Below, in pieces: positions 43,696 to 50,955 of a stretch of 64,000 bases of DNA. The notes below the pieces were generated by a model. That model did no database searches. It was not told the DNA's origin and worked only from the letters and a program-made list of their open reading frames with translations. Within the stretch, counting starts at the first letter, position 1. Every line of letters starts with the position of its first letter. The stretch lies in the NCBI GenBank assembly GCA_934255485.1, contig CAKQOG010000004.1, forward strand, positions 1 to 64,000, given 5' to 3'. The translations under genes and the position numbers were made by a program. Source of the DNA: an uncultured Prevotellamassilia sp. (GTDB taxonomy: Bacteria; Bacteroidota; Bacteroidia; Bacteroidales; Bacteroidaceae).

Positions 43696-44544
43696 TTACC
43701 CTAACATGCTATTTATTCTTTTAGCTATAGCCTTTGCAGCATCCTTGCGACATGATGCAAAGCTTGGCCAATCATTAAAGTCTATGATATTAAAACTACC
43801 ATCTGCTTGCACAATAGCATCTCCTCCATATACAGTTATGCCTGTTAGGGTAGCAACCTTATCGGCTACCTCTTTCATAGCCTCTTTGCTATATGCAAAA
43901 TGGTTGGGGGTGCCATTTACTTTCTCTAAACCAAACTTTGAGAATCCGCCATTTTCCGTAGGATAGGCAACGCTAAAGAAGTCTGTACCTTCAACTCCAT
44001 AGAACTTTACTAAGTCGCCAGTTAAGTGTTGTTCAACCACTAATTGCTTCACACCTTGCGCCGATAGCGTGTCCATATTGGTTTGCATCTGTTCAGCATT
44101 CTCCACAAATACCACGTCATTTTTGCCTTGTGCACATGCATCAGCTCGCTTTATCCAGCAGGGATAAGCAAAATCTGTATGCATCAATTCTGCAGGTGCA
44201 CCAACCTTTATTTGCGGAACAGGTAGTGCATTATCTTGTAGTATCTTAGCAATATTTGCTCTCGACATACAGAGCAACTTGCTTGGTGAATTAATTACCT
44301 TGAGCGATTGCTCTTTTTCGGCAAGTGCCAAACTTTCAAGCACATTGCATCCTCTTGCCATAGAAAACACAAAGTCGAATTCTGTTAAATCAACAGCTAT
44401 AAAGAGGTCTTCACTGATTACAGACACGTCGTTTTGTCCTCTATTAAGTCGGCTTGCAACAGCAGCAAAGATAGCAGCATCTCTATCCTCTGAATGCGGA
44501 CTAAACTGTGTAGAACGGCTAATGCCCAATATACAACGTTTCAT
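43696..44544 (-). CDS. ATP-grasp-like protein
   Basis: A 282-residue protein with an ATP-grasp look: an N-terminal lobe with ISRSTQFSPHSEDRDAAIF, the CWIKRADACAQGKNDVVFVEN lysine region, an acidic VEQHL strand, and a metal-binding end GGDAIVQADGSFNIIDFNDWPSF (Asp and Asn of the D-x-N pair). This fold links carboxylates to amines or thiols with ATP. It stands between the nucleotidyltransferase (9 bp) and the CDP-alcohol transferase (64 bp), an unusual partner for lipid genes. Substrate unknown. Confidence 0.75.
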   Translation of the reverse strand: MKRCILGISRSTQFSPHSEDRDAAIFAAVASRLNRGQNDVSVISEDLFIAVDLTEFDFVFSMARGCNVLESLALAEKEQSLKVINSPSKLLCMSRANIAKILQDNALPVPQIKVGAPAELMHTDFAYPCWIKRADACAQGKNDVVFVENAEQMQTNMDTLSAQGVKQLVVEQHLTGDLVKFYGVEGTDFFSVAYPTENGGFSKFGLEKVNGTPNHFAYSKEAMKEVADKVATLTGITVYGGDAIVQADGSFNIIDFNDWPSFASCRKDAAKAIAKRINSMLG

Positions 44545-44553
44545 AGCAATCCC

Positions 44554-45258
44554 TTACTTTTTGCTTAAAAATTGCTCAGCTTTTACTATGTCCTCAGCAT
44601 GGTCTACGTCTAAAATCTTTGTAAAATCATAAGCCTTGAGTTTTAAACCATCTTCGACAAGAGCACGCTGAAAATTACGCATGCGACTTTTACCCTCTTT
44701 CAGACATTTATTGAGTGTTTGCAGTGCGTTTGGATGCAAGCAATATATACCCCCCGATATATATTTATCACCTTCATTTTTGTCATGAAATCCCTTGATA
44801 TTCATGTCATCATCCGTGGAAACATATAGGGGTTTTTCGTCATCAATATAGTCAGTAACAGCCATACAACCATCATAGTTGCATTGCTTAAAATAATTGA
44901 TATAAGCCTTAAAGTCCTCTTCTTTAAAAATAGTATCAACCGTTGTCAAACAGAATATATCGTCCTTGAGATAAGGTGCTAATTCGGCAAAGCTATGCAT
45001 TGAACTAGGTGTACTCTTTACAACCATTGTTACATCATCAGCCTTTCCTTCCTTCTTTAATTGCAAAATGTGTTGCTCTGTTTGGGGATTGAGTGTATTA
45101 ACAATAACAACTATCTCGTGTGCACCATTCTCACGAAAAATGCGCATCAAACGGTCTATCATGGCTTCACCATGAATATGAACCAATGGTTTAGGCAAAC
45201 TCACCCCTTCTTGTTGTAGGCGCGAACCCTCACCTGCTGCTATAATAGCGTATTTCAT
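44554..45258 (-). CDS. Sugar/polyol-phosphate nucleotidyltransferase
   Basis: A 234-residue enzyme of the NTP_transferase (GT-A fold) family. The nucleotide-binding start is IIAAGEGSRLQQEG ... LPKPLVHIHGEAMIDRL, with the metal-binding Asp in LTTVDTIF. It activates a sugar or polyol phosphate with an NTP; the context with a CDP-alcohol transferase suggests CTP, for example CDP-inositol or CDP-glycerol formation. That is inference from neighbours. It is the first gene of the set on the minus strand. Confidence 0.88.
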   Translation of the reverse strand: MKYAIIAAGEGSRLQQEGVSLPKPLVHIHGEAMIDRLMRIFRENGAHEIVVIVNTLNPQTEQHILQLKKEGKADDVTMVVKSTPSSMHSFAELAPYLKDDIFCLTTVDTIFKEEDFKAYINYFKQCNYDGCMAVTDYIDDEKPLYVSTDDDMNIKGFHDKNEGDKYISGGIYCLHPNALQTLNKCLKEGKSRMRNFQRALVEDGLKLKAYDFTKILDVDHAEDIVKAEQFLSKK

Positions 45259-45288
45259 TTATTGTTCTTTCTATATTAATGTAATCAA

Positions 45289-45327
45289 CAAGCGGATGTT
45301 CAAAGATTATTTTTAAACACCCGCTTG
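45289..45327 (-). other. Hairpin between the lipid gene set and pdxA
   Basis: Arms 45289-45300 and 45316-45327 pair over 12 bp with one G-U pair in the minus-strand RNA (CAAGCGGGTGTT with AACATCCGCTTG). There is no U-run, so termination is not certain. The arm shares the AAGYRGRTGT motif with hairpins at 38878, 38968 (arm 3' part) and 63925. Confidence 0.5.
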
Positions 45328-45331
45328 CTGC

Positions 45332-46441
45332 TTAATGTTCTTTTCTATCTTGATATATTTTAGGGAGCGGATTTTTGTGGCTTTCGATGTATGTGCTTCG
45401 TTTTTTGTAAATGTCTATTGCCGCATAAATAGCTTGGCGGAACGAGTCGGGTTGTGCAATGCCTTTACCCGCAATATCGTAAGCAGTTCCGTGGTCGGGC
45501 GAGGTTCTTACTAATGGTAATCCCGCCGTAAAGTTCACGCCCTCATTCATCGACAAAGCTTTAAAGGCTACAAGCCCTTGGTCGTGATACATAGCCAATA
45601 TACCATCAAAATGCTTAAACATTCCTGCCCCAAAAAAGCCGTCTGCGGCATAAGGTCCATAGCATGCCATTCCCTCGTCAGATAGTTGCTTAACGGCTGG
45701 TATTATAACATTTTCTTCTTCGTGCCCCAACACTCCGCCATCGCCAGCATGAGGGTTAAGTGCAAGCACAGCTATGCGTGGTGCCGAAATATTAAAGTCT
45801 CTTTGCAATGAATCATACAATAAACTTGCCTTTTTAACTATAGTCTCTTGCGTAATTGCCGCTGCAATGTCGGCAACTGGCAAATGGGTTGTTACCAATG
45901 CCACACGCATTACGCTATTGCACAAAATCATCAAGGGTTCGCTATCTTCATTACCCACTCTGTCTTGTAAATACTCTGTGTGACCAACAAAGCGAAAGTT
46001 ACTACTTTGTATGCTTGCTTTGTTGATTGGAGCCGTAACAAGCGTATCTATAAGTCCCTCTTTGTAGTCGGCTACAGCCTGTTCCAAAGCCATAAATGCA
46101 GCATGACCAGCCTCTGCACTTTGTGCGCCAAAGTCTACTTTAACGTCATCGTCAGAGCAATTTACAAAGTTTAGTTTGCCCTCTATAGCCTCGTCTGCAG
46201 AGGCTATAATGTTGAGCGGTGCATTTATGTTGAGCACCTTTTTGTGGTAGTTAGCCACCTTGATATGACCATATATGATAGGCGTACACATCTCAAACAT
46301 CATCATGTCTGAGAAGGTTTTAAATATCAATTCATATCCCACCCCATTGGTATCACCTTGGCTTATGCCTACACGTACAAGGCGTGGCTTTTGGTTATTT
46401 GTTGCAGGTTGAGATGCATTGTTTATTTCATTTTCTGCCAT
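45332..46441 (-). CDS. pdxA: 4-hydroxythreonine-4-phosphate dehydrogenase
   Basis: A 369-residue NAD-dependent enzyme of the DXP-dependent vitamin B6 pathway. It oxidises 4-phosphohydroxythreonine before PdxJ acts. Zinc ligands and substrate motifs are in FVGHTEYLQD, LALNPHAGDGG and LAMYHDQGL. The N-terminal 19 residues (MAENEINNASQPATNNQK) are an extra polar extension. The start at 46441 is the only one in frame near the fold. It precedes rlmN on the minus strand only by distance; the two are separated by 70 bp. Confidence 0.96.
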   Translation of the reverse strand: MAENEINNASQPATNNQKPRLVRVGISQGDTNGVGYELIFKTFSDMMMFEMCTPIIYGHIKVANYHKKVLNINAPLNIIASADEAIEGKLNFVNCSDDDVKVDFGAQSAEAGHAAFMALEQAVADYKEGLIDTLVTAPINKASIQSSNFRFVGHTEYLQDRVGNEDSEPLMILCNSVMRVALVTTHLPVADIAAAITQETIVKKASLLYDSLQRDFNISAPRIAVLALNPHAGDGGVLGHEEENVIIPAVKQLSDEGMACYGPYAADGFFGAGMFKHFDGILAMYHDQGLVAFKALSMNEGVNFTAGLPLVRTSPDHGTAYDIAGKGIAQPDSFRQAIYAAIDIYKKRSTYIESHKNPLPKIYQDRKEH

Positions 46442-46511
46442 ATCTTTATTCTTAGATTAAAGTGGATGCAGATGCAATTTAAAATGCCATATTTGCACCC
46501 TTCTTTATGGG

Positions 46512-47609
46512 TTAATCTTTAGTTTTTGAGAATGAGCTATTCTTCATTTCTTCTTGCTTGGCTGTGCTCAGCAAGCCACATGCTGCAAATATGTCTTGCC
46601 CACGCGAAGCTCTTATGGTTGTAAACAATCCGTGCGATGTTAGGTAATCTCTAAAGGCTACCATTTTGTCGTCCGATACGCCTTTTAATGGGGTATCGGG
46701 TATGTCGTGAAAGCGTATCAAGTTGATGCGACAATCCACTCCTTGCAAGAGCGCAAGCAGTGCATCGGCGTGTTTTTTACTATCGTTGATGCCTTTAAAT
46801 ACGATGTATTCAAAGGATAATCGACGTTGATGCGCCCCCTCTGTGCCAACCGAATTGCGTGTGTCTTTGCGACAAAATTCATATTGTTTCAGTAGCGAAA
46901 CCACATTTTCAATGCTAAACGCCCTTTCTGCAGGCATCAATGCAGCACGTTCTGTGGGTATGGGATTGTGTAAACTTATGGCGAGATGACAAGAACTTTC
47001 TTCGAGAAAACGAGCCAACCCTTTGGCTAAGCCTACGCTCGACACCGTGATGCGCTTAGGACTCCATGCCCAGCCCCAATCGGCTGTTAGCACTTGAGTG
47101 GCTCTGAGCACATTGTCGAGATTGTCGAATGGTTCGCCTTGCCCCATAAACACTACATTGGTTAGCGTGTCGCGTTCGGGCAACGAATAGATTTGGTTTA
47201 GGATGTCGGTAGCTGAGAGCGAAGCCACATAGCCTTGGCGCCCTGTCATGCAGAAAGCACACCCCATTTTGCATCCTACTTGCGAGCTTACGCACAATGT
47301 GGCACGATTGCCATCGGGTATGTACACAGTCTCAATAAAGTCGCCCTTTGCCGTAGTATACAAGTACTTCACCGTGCCATCAACCGAGCGCTGTTCATCA
47401 ATTGGTGTTGAGCAACCAATGGTATAGAGTGCCTTGAGTTTGGCACGTGCATCTTTCGATATATTGGCCATTTGGTCTATATCGGTTACGTGCTTACCAT
47501 ATATCCAATCGGCCATTTGCTTACCAACAAAAGGCTTTAACCCTACTTTTTGAGCCACCTCTTTCAGCTCAGCAACGCTGAGTCCTAATAAACTTGTTTG
47601 CGTACTCAC
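46512..47609 (-). CDS. rlmN: Dual-specificity 23S rRNA/tRNA (adenine-C2)-methyltransferase RlmN
   Basis: A 365-residue radical SAM enzyme that methylates A2503 of 23S rRNA (and A37 of some tRNAs). The [4Fe-4S] motif is CKMGCAFC near residues 110-120 (CxxxCxxC). The second catalytic Cys is expected near the C-terminus and is present in FAACGLLS. The N-terminal helical domain binds RNA. Length is normal. It lies between pdxA (downstream) and the SPOR gene (upstream, 130 bp). Confidence 0.96.
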   Translation of the reverse strand: MSTQTSLLGLSVAELKEVAQKVGLKPFVGKQMADWIYGKHVTDIDQMANISKDARAKLKALYTIGCSTPIDEQRSVDGTVKYLYTTAKGDFIETVYIPDGNRATLCVSSQVGCKMGCAFCMTGRQGYVASLSATDILNQIYSLPERDTLTNVVFMGQGEPFDNLDNVLRATQVLTADWGWAWSPKRITVSSVGLAKGLARFLEESSCHLAISLHNPIPTERAALMPAERAFSIENVVSLLKQYEFCRKDTRNSVGTEGAHQRRLSFEYIVFKGINDSKKHADALLALLQGVDCRINLIRFHDIPDTPLKGVSDDKMVAFRDYLTSHGLFTTIRASRGQDIFAACGLLSTAKQEEMKNSSFSKTKD

Positions 47610-47740
47610 TACGATTTTATATTACACTTTACTTATATAACAATACGAGCAATCTTTACGATGTATGCACTTACACCATAATGCAAAGAGTTGGACGACT
47701 GATAAACCAACCGCCCAACTACTCAGCTATTTAGTATGAT

Positions 47741-48259
47741 TTATTTACGGAAAAGCAACCACGCTCCAGCAAATTTAGAACTTAAAGCCTTGCGCGACTG
47801 TACTGCAGAAGCTTTGTCGTCGTAAGACGAAGCAATCACTCTAAACCAAGGGGTGATGCCTTTAATTTGTTCGTCGGTTTGGATTACGCGTGCATCGTAT
47901 CCTTGCTGCTCCAAACGAGTTTTTAAGCCTTCGGCATTGGCGCGAGTTACGAAGCTACCAACTACCACACTATACGTCTTTAGTGCGCTACCGCTTACCA
48001 CTGACATATTACCATCAATCTCGCGTACATCGCTATGGTCAGTAGTAACCGTGGTAGTTGTGGGTTGTACTGGAGTTACTGGTGTAACAACTGTTTCTTG
48101 CTCCTTGTTGTTGTCTGTTGTAACTTCTTGTTCATTTTGGTTTTTATCTTGAGCCATAGCTTGTTCCCATGCTTGACGATATGCACTCTCGCGCGACTTA
48201 CAACTTGTAAACAATGCTACTGTGCACAAACCAATTGCCAATACCAAATTTTTCTTCAT
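47741..48259 (-). CDS. SPOR-domain lipoprotein
   Basis: About 172 residues from ATG 48259 (MKKNLVLAIGLC). The lipobox ends at Cys20 (ALFTSC). A Gln/Glu/Thr-rich linker (about 30-80) precedes a SPOR domain (SYSVVVGSFVTRANAEGLKTRLEQQG-type pattern) that binds denuded peptidoglycan at division sites. An alternative start 9 bp upstream (48268) is possible. It probably acts at the septum. It has an exact TTTG-N19-TACCTTTG promoter. Confidence 0.88.
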   Translation of the reverse strand: MKKNLVLAIGLCTVALFTSCKSRESAYRQAWEQAMAQDKNQNEQEVTTDNNKEQETVVTPVTPVQPTTTTVTTDHSDVREIDGNMSVVSGSALKTYSVVVGSFVTRANAEGLKTRLEQQGYDARVIQTDEQIKGITPWFRVIASSYDDKASAVQSRKALSSKFAGAWLLFRK

Positions 48260-48407
48260 TGTCTTCATTTCGTTTTTTTCGTTCTTAAGTAACGATTTGT
48301 GCTTTACTCTCTGTATGCCACACCAAAGCATATATTGGCTTAAACAGATGTTCGATGCTAAAAACAAACACCCCATTATGTTCTAACAGATAGCACAAAC
48401 CTTACGG

Positions 48408-48438
48408 CAAAGGTACAAAAGGCTATTGAATTAACAAA
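48408..48438 (-). promoter_or_regulatory. Promoter of the SPOR lipoprotein gene
   Basis: Minus strand TTTG (48435-48438), exactly 19 bp, TACCTTTG (48408-48415). The leader to the start codon is about 140 nt. Confidence 0.7.
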
Positions 48439-48505
48439 CAATGTTACCCAAAACCTACTTATTTTTGATAAAATCAGTACATACGATAAAAAAACTTCGT
48501 TATTT

Positions 48506-48538
48506 TTTGGTTTATTATATGGTTTTTACGTACATTTG
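48506..48538 (+). promoter_or_regulatory. Promoter of the YtxH operon
   Basis: TTTG (48506-48509), 21 bp, TACATTTG (48531-48538). It lies 45 bp before the YtxH start. Confidence 0.65.
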
Positions 48539-48582
48539 GCAATAATAAAACCTATGTATTAACTTTTAAACAACAGATTATC

Positions 48583-48789
48583 ATGAAAGGACTTAGCATT
48601 TTAGCAGCATTTCTTGGTGGTGCAGCAGTAGGTGCTGCATGTGGCATTTTGTTTGCCCCAGAAAAAGGTACAGATACTCGCGAAAAGATTGCAGCTGCCA
48701 TCCGTAAGCGTGGCATTAAGCTCAACAGCAAGGAAATGGAAAGCCTTGTTGATGACATTGCAGACGAATTGCAACCTGCAAACGACTAA
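48583..48789 (+). CDS. YtxH domain small membrane protein
   Basis: A 68-residue protein. The N-terminal glycine/alanine-rich helix (LAAFLGGAAVGAACGILFAPEKG) followed by TREKI and a helical tail is the typical YtxH pattern. Such proteins are linked to general stress or envelope functions but have no proven biochemical role. It leads a three-gene set of small envelope proteins. Confidence 0.88.
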   Translation: MKGLSILAAFLGGAAVGAACGILFAPEKGTDTREKIAAAIRKRGIKLNSKEMESLVDDIADELQPAND

Positions 48790-48828
48790 TATCAAACCTC
48801 ATTACAAGCCAAAGAGCAGGCGCACACT

Positions 48829-49305
48829 ATGCAAAACTATGCACCGATGCACATGCTCTTTGGCAATTTTGTTTTAATACGAACCAACCTTTTAAAACTC
48901 TCTCATTCTGTGTTATCATCCAATCGAAATATCGACACTATTTGCCAACTCATTGAGGAGTTGAAGCGTTATGTTGAACTCAAGACTGATGGTTTGCAAA
49001 TCGACATTGTGAGCAAACTATCTAAACTTTTGTCTGCCCTTATCATCGGAGCAATTATCTTTATGATTGTGGGATTGGCCTTGATATTTGTCTCTATGAT
49101 GATAGCAGCAGCACTTACCTCCCTTATCGGAAATGCCACAATAGCTTATGCCCTCATTGTGTGTGCCTATGTCCTCATAGCATGGATAATTTACTGCAAC
49201 CGAACGAAATGGATTGAAAGCCCTATAACTAATTTCTTAGCACATTTGTTTATTGAAAATCAAATGGAAAACGAGCAATACAAGGATAGTGAGAGCAAGA
49301 AATAG
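48829..49305 (+). CDS. Holin-X/DUF1469-type membrane protein
   Basis: A 158-residue protein from ATG 48829, or about 131 residues from GTG 48910, which would begin at VLSSNRNID. The latter start fits the family better, because related proteins begin shortly before the amphipathic helix IDTICQLIEELKRYVELK. Two membrane helices follow (LLSALIIGAIIFMIVGLALIFV and ALIVCAYVLIAWIIYC). Despite the name, this family is common in ordinary bacterial chromosomes beside YtxH genes, as here, and is not evidence of prophage. Function unknown. Confidence 0.78.
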   Translation: MQNYAPMHMLFGNFVLIRTNLLKLSHSVLSSNRNIDTICQLIEELKRYVELKTDGLQIDIVSKLSKLLSALIIGAIIFMIVGLALIFVSMMIAAALTSLIGNATIAYALIVCAYVLIAWIIYCNRTKWIESPITNFLAHLFIENQMENEQYKDSESKK

Positions 49306-49344
49306 GGATTTACTCCCCCCTTTTACTTAAAGGCATAACCAACC

Positions 49345-49380
49345 ACAAAGGGCATAAAGCCCTTGTTTGCTTTTGCTTTT
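49345..49380 (+). terminator. Hairpin after the Holin-X gene
   Basis: Stem AAGGGC (49348-49353) with GCCCTT (49359-49364), followed by T-rich GTTTGCTTTTGCTTTT. A wider TACTTAAA/TTTAAGTA pair encloses it. Confidence 0.55.
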
Positions 49381-49521
49381 AAGTAAGTAGACAAATTTTA
49401 TTTAGAAAGGCACGGGCTGCAAAGTTTTTGGGGCTTTCTGTACGTACTTAAATACTTATTTTTTTTCTGATTTAAATTTGTTCACTTACTTATCATCCCA
49501 ACTTTATATTTATCACAGACA

Positions 49522-49797
49522 ATGAACAACGCATACTATACACAGGAAAGCCTACAGGCCAAACGCAAAAACATTGACAAGGAACTTAGGCTGAGCAAGG
49601 GCATCATCAACCATCATTGGCAAAAGCTAACTACCCCCACTAAGACCGACAATCAAATGCAACAATGGGTGAACCAGGCTGAAAAGGCATTTGCGGTATA
49701 CGATGGATTTATGATGATGTATAAACTTATGCACAGATTTGGCACTATTGCAAGCCTTTTTAAACGGAAAGGTAATAAGAAAAAACAAAAGCAATAA
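49522..49797 (+). CDS. Conserved small protein after YtxH/Holin-X genes
   Basis: A 91-residue basic protein. It has a helical middle part (IDKELRLSKGIINHHWQKL), a short hydrophobic region (FMMMYKLMHRFGTIASLF) and a Lys/Arg/Gln-rich tail. There is no signal peptide. I recognise it as a Bacteroidales protein often near YtxH and Holin-X genes, without known function. A long perfect hairpin follows at 49828, so it ends the set. Confidence 0.7.
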   Translation: MNNAYYTQESLQAKRKNIDKELRLSKGIINHHWQKLTTPTKTDNQMQQWVNQAEKAFAVYDGFMMMYKLMHRFGTIASLFKRKGNKKKQKQ

Positions 49798-49827
49798 GCA
49801 TCTGCTTTTTATCATAAGTTGAAAAAC

Positions 49828-49899
49828 CAAACGCTCATAATTCAAGAAAAAATCACCAACTATTGTTTTGGTCGATTTTTCGCGAATTATGAGCGTTTG
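49828..49899 (+). terminator. Long perfect hairpin after the small basic protein gene
   Basis: Outer arms 49828-49843 and 49884-49899 pair perfectly over 16 bp (CAAACGCTCATAATTC). Inside, AAAAATC pairs with GATTTTT and ACCAA with TTGGT, giving about 28 bp of stem in total with an 8 nt loop. No clean U-run follows. It could be a terminator, or a stable RNA structure. Confidence 0.65.
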
Positions 49900-49910
49900 C
49901 TCGTATATTG

Positions 49911-50199
49911 TTGATTATCAATTAGTTATACACTATATCAACTATATTTTATATCCTTTTATACCCTACTAACGTGTTATAAAGTAACAAGGATACGTAT
50001 CCTTATGACCTAAGAATACGTATCCTTGCATGCTAAAGATTCGTATTCTTGTGTGCTAAGGATACGTATCCTTGTATGTTTACAAGCGCATTACAGCAAC
50101 AGCTGTAAACAGTTTACTTACATAAAAGCAGTTTTTTGGTTAAAATAATTAACATTTCATTTCTATTTCAGACTTGCTGAATGTAAATAAATGTTCACA
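49911..50199. repeat. Composite palindrome-array element, copy 3
   Basis: TTGATTATCAA (49911-49921); ACGTGTTATAA (49972-49982); four 16 bp units starting at 49989, 50012, 50035 and 50058, exactly 23 bp apart. The first and fourth are perfect palindromes (AAGGATACGTATCCTT), the second has one mismatch, and the third is AAAGATTCGTATTCTT. A decayed fifth unit seems to start near 50081. The box ATGTAAATAAATGTTCACA is at 50181-50199, 107 bp after unit 4. This is the best-preserved copy. Confidence 0.85.
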
Positions 50200-50248
50200 C
50201 TTTCGACGATTTTCTAATGCCTCGCTATGGCACATTATGCCGTGAAAT

Positions 50249-50950
50249 TTACTTGAGCAAAATCAAATTTTTAACGATGCTCCATCTGTAAATAAACTTT
50301 TGCCAAACCGAACTTTCGCTTTTCTTGGCTGTAGACGAAGCATTGTGATCGCCACGACGCAAGTAGCTACACTTTTGGGGAATGAAAGTAACATTATAGT
50401 AGAATGCAGCTACATTGCCTATCCAAATATCGTGCATAGGAATGTCCTTAGGGAATGGAAGACTGCGGTCTTTTACTTTCTTTGTAAAGGCCATCGAACC
50501 GCCAAGATAGTTGTTTTTGCGGAACAAATTATAGTAGCGACCTTTGCGCATGTGGTTGCATGCATAAAACGAAGGATAGATCACATTAAAGTCCATATCC
50601 GTAACCACGCAGTCGGTCACCACACAGGCGCATCCACTCTTAAGCTTTTTCATGCATATAGCCACCTTGTTGGGCATCCATTGGTCATCTTGGTCGGAAA
50701 GGAAAATATAATCGCCTTTTGCCTGCATCAGCACATGCTCAAAATTGGGTATGGGCGAACCTTTACATGGCCCCTTTACTATGCGTATGCGATCATCGTT
50801 TAGGCTTTGTATCAACTCTACTGTTCTGTCGGTTGAGTTATCATCAGAGATAACTATTTCATCGTCATTGCCCAACTGTGGCAAAATACTTTTGAGTTGC
50901 GTTAAGATTACATCTTCGCCATTATATGTTGCTATACAAACAGATATCAT
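50249..50950 (-). CDS. GT2-family glycosyltransferase
   Basis: A 233-residue GT-A fold enzyme. It starts ISVCIATYNGEDVILTQLKSI, has the nucleotide-sugar motifs DEIVISDDNSTD and FLSDQDDQWMPNK, the D-x-D equivalent being DQDD. It adds one sugar to a lipid-linked oligosaccharide at the cytoplasmic face. The donor is not clear; dTDP-rhamnose transferases look similar. It is the last gene of the polysaccharide cluster, 5 bp after the next transferase. Confidence 0.88.
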   Translation of the reverse strand: MISVCIATYNGEDVILTQLKSILPQLGNDDEIVISDDNSTDRTVELIQSLNDDRIRIVKGPCKGSPIPNFEHVLMQAKGDYIFLSDQDDQWMPNKVAICMKKLKSGCACVVTDCVVTDMDFNVIYPSFYACNHMRKGRYYNLFRKNNYLGGSMAFTKKVKDRSLPFPKDIPMHDIWIGNVAAFYYNVTFIPQKCSYLRRGDHNASSTAKKSESSVWQKFIYRWSIVKNLILLK

Positions 50951-50955
50951 AATGC

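Larger units (their letters stand above)
48260..48582. other. 323 bp divergent promoter region
   Basis: No gene is supported. It holds the promoter of the SPOR lipoprotein (48408-48438, minus) and that of the YtxH operon (48506-48538, plus). The rest is AT-rich with no further motif seen. Confidence 0.7.
49798..50248. other. 451 bp gene-free region between convergent genes
   Basis: No gene is supported. It contains the long hairpin 49828-49899 and, directly after it, the third copy of the composite palindrome-array element (49911-50199). Confidence 0.8.

Noticed and set aside
47689..47722. Terminator after the SPOR lipoprotein gene
   Set aside because: A roughly 11 bp stem with several G-U pairs can be drawn on the minus strand, but there is no U-run and the pairing is too weak to list as a feature.
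48829..49305. Prophage remnant because of the Holin-X type protein
   Set aside because: The family is common in normal bacterial chromosomes next to YtxH genes, and no other phage gene is present.
49989..50073. CRISPR-like array because of regular short repeats
   Set aside because: Spacers are only 7 bp and similar to each other, repeats are palindromes of 16 bp with drift, and no cas genes are in the window.
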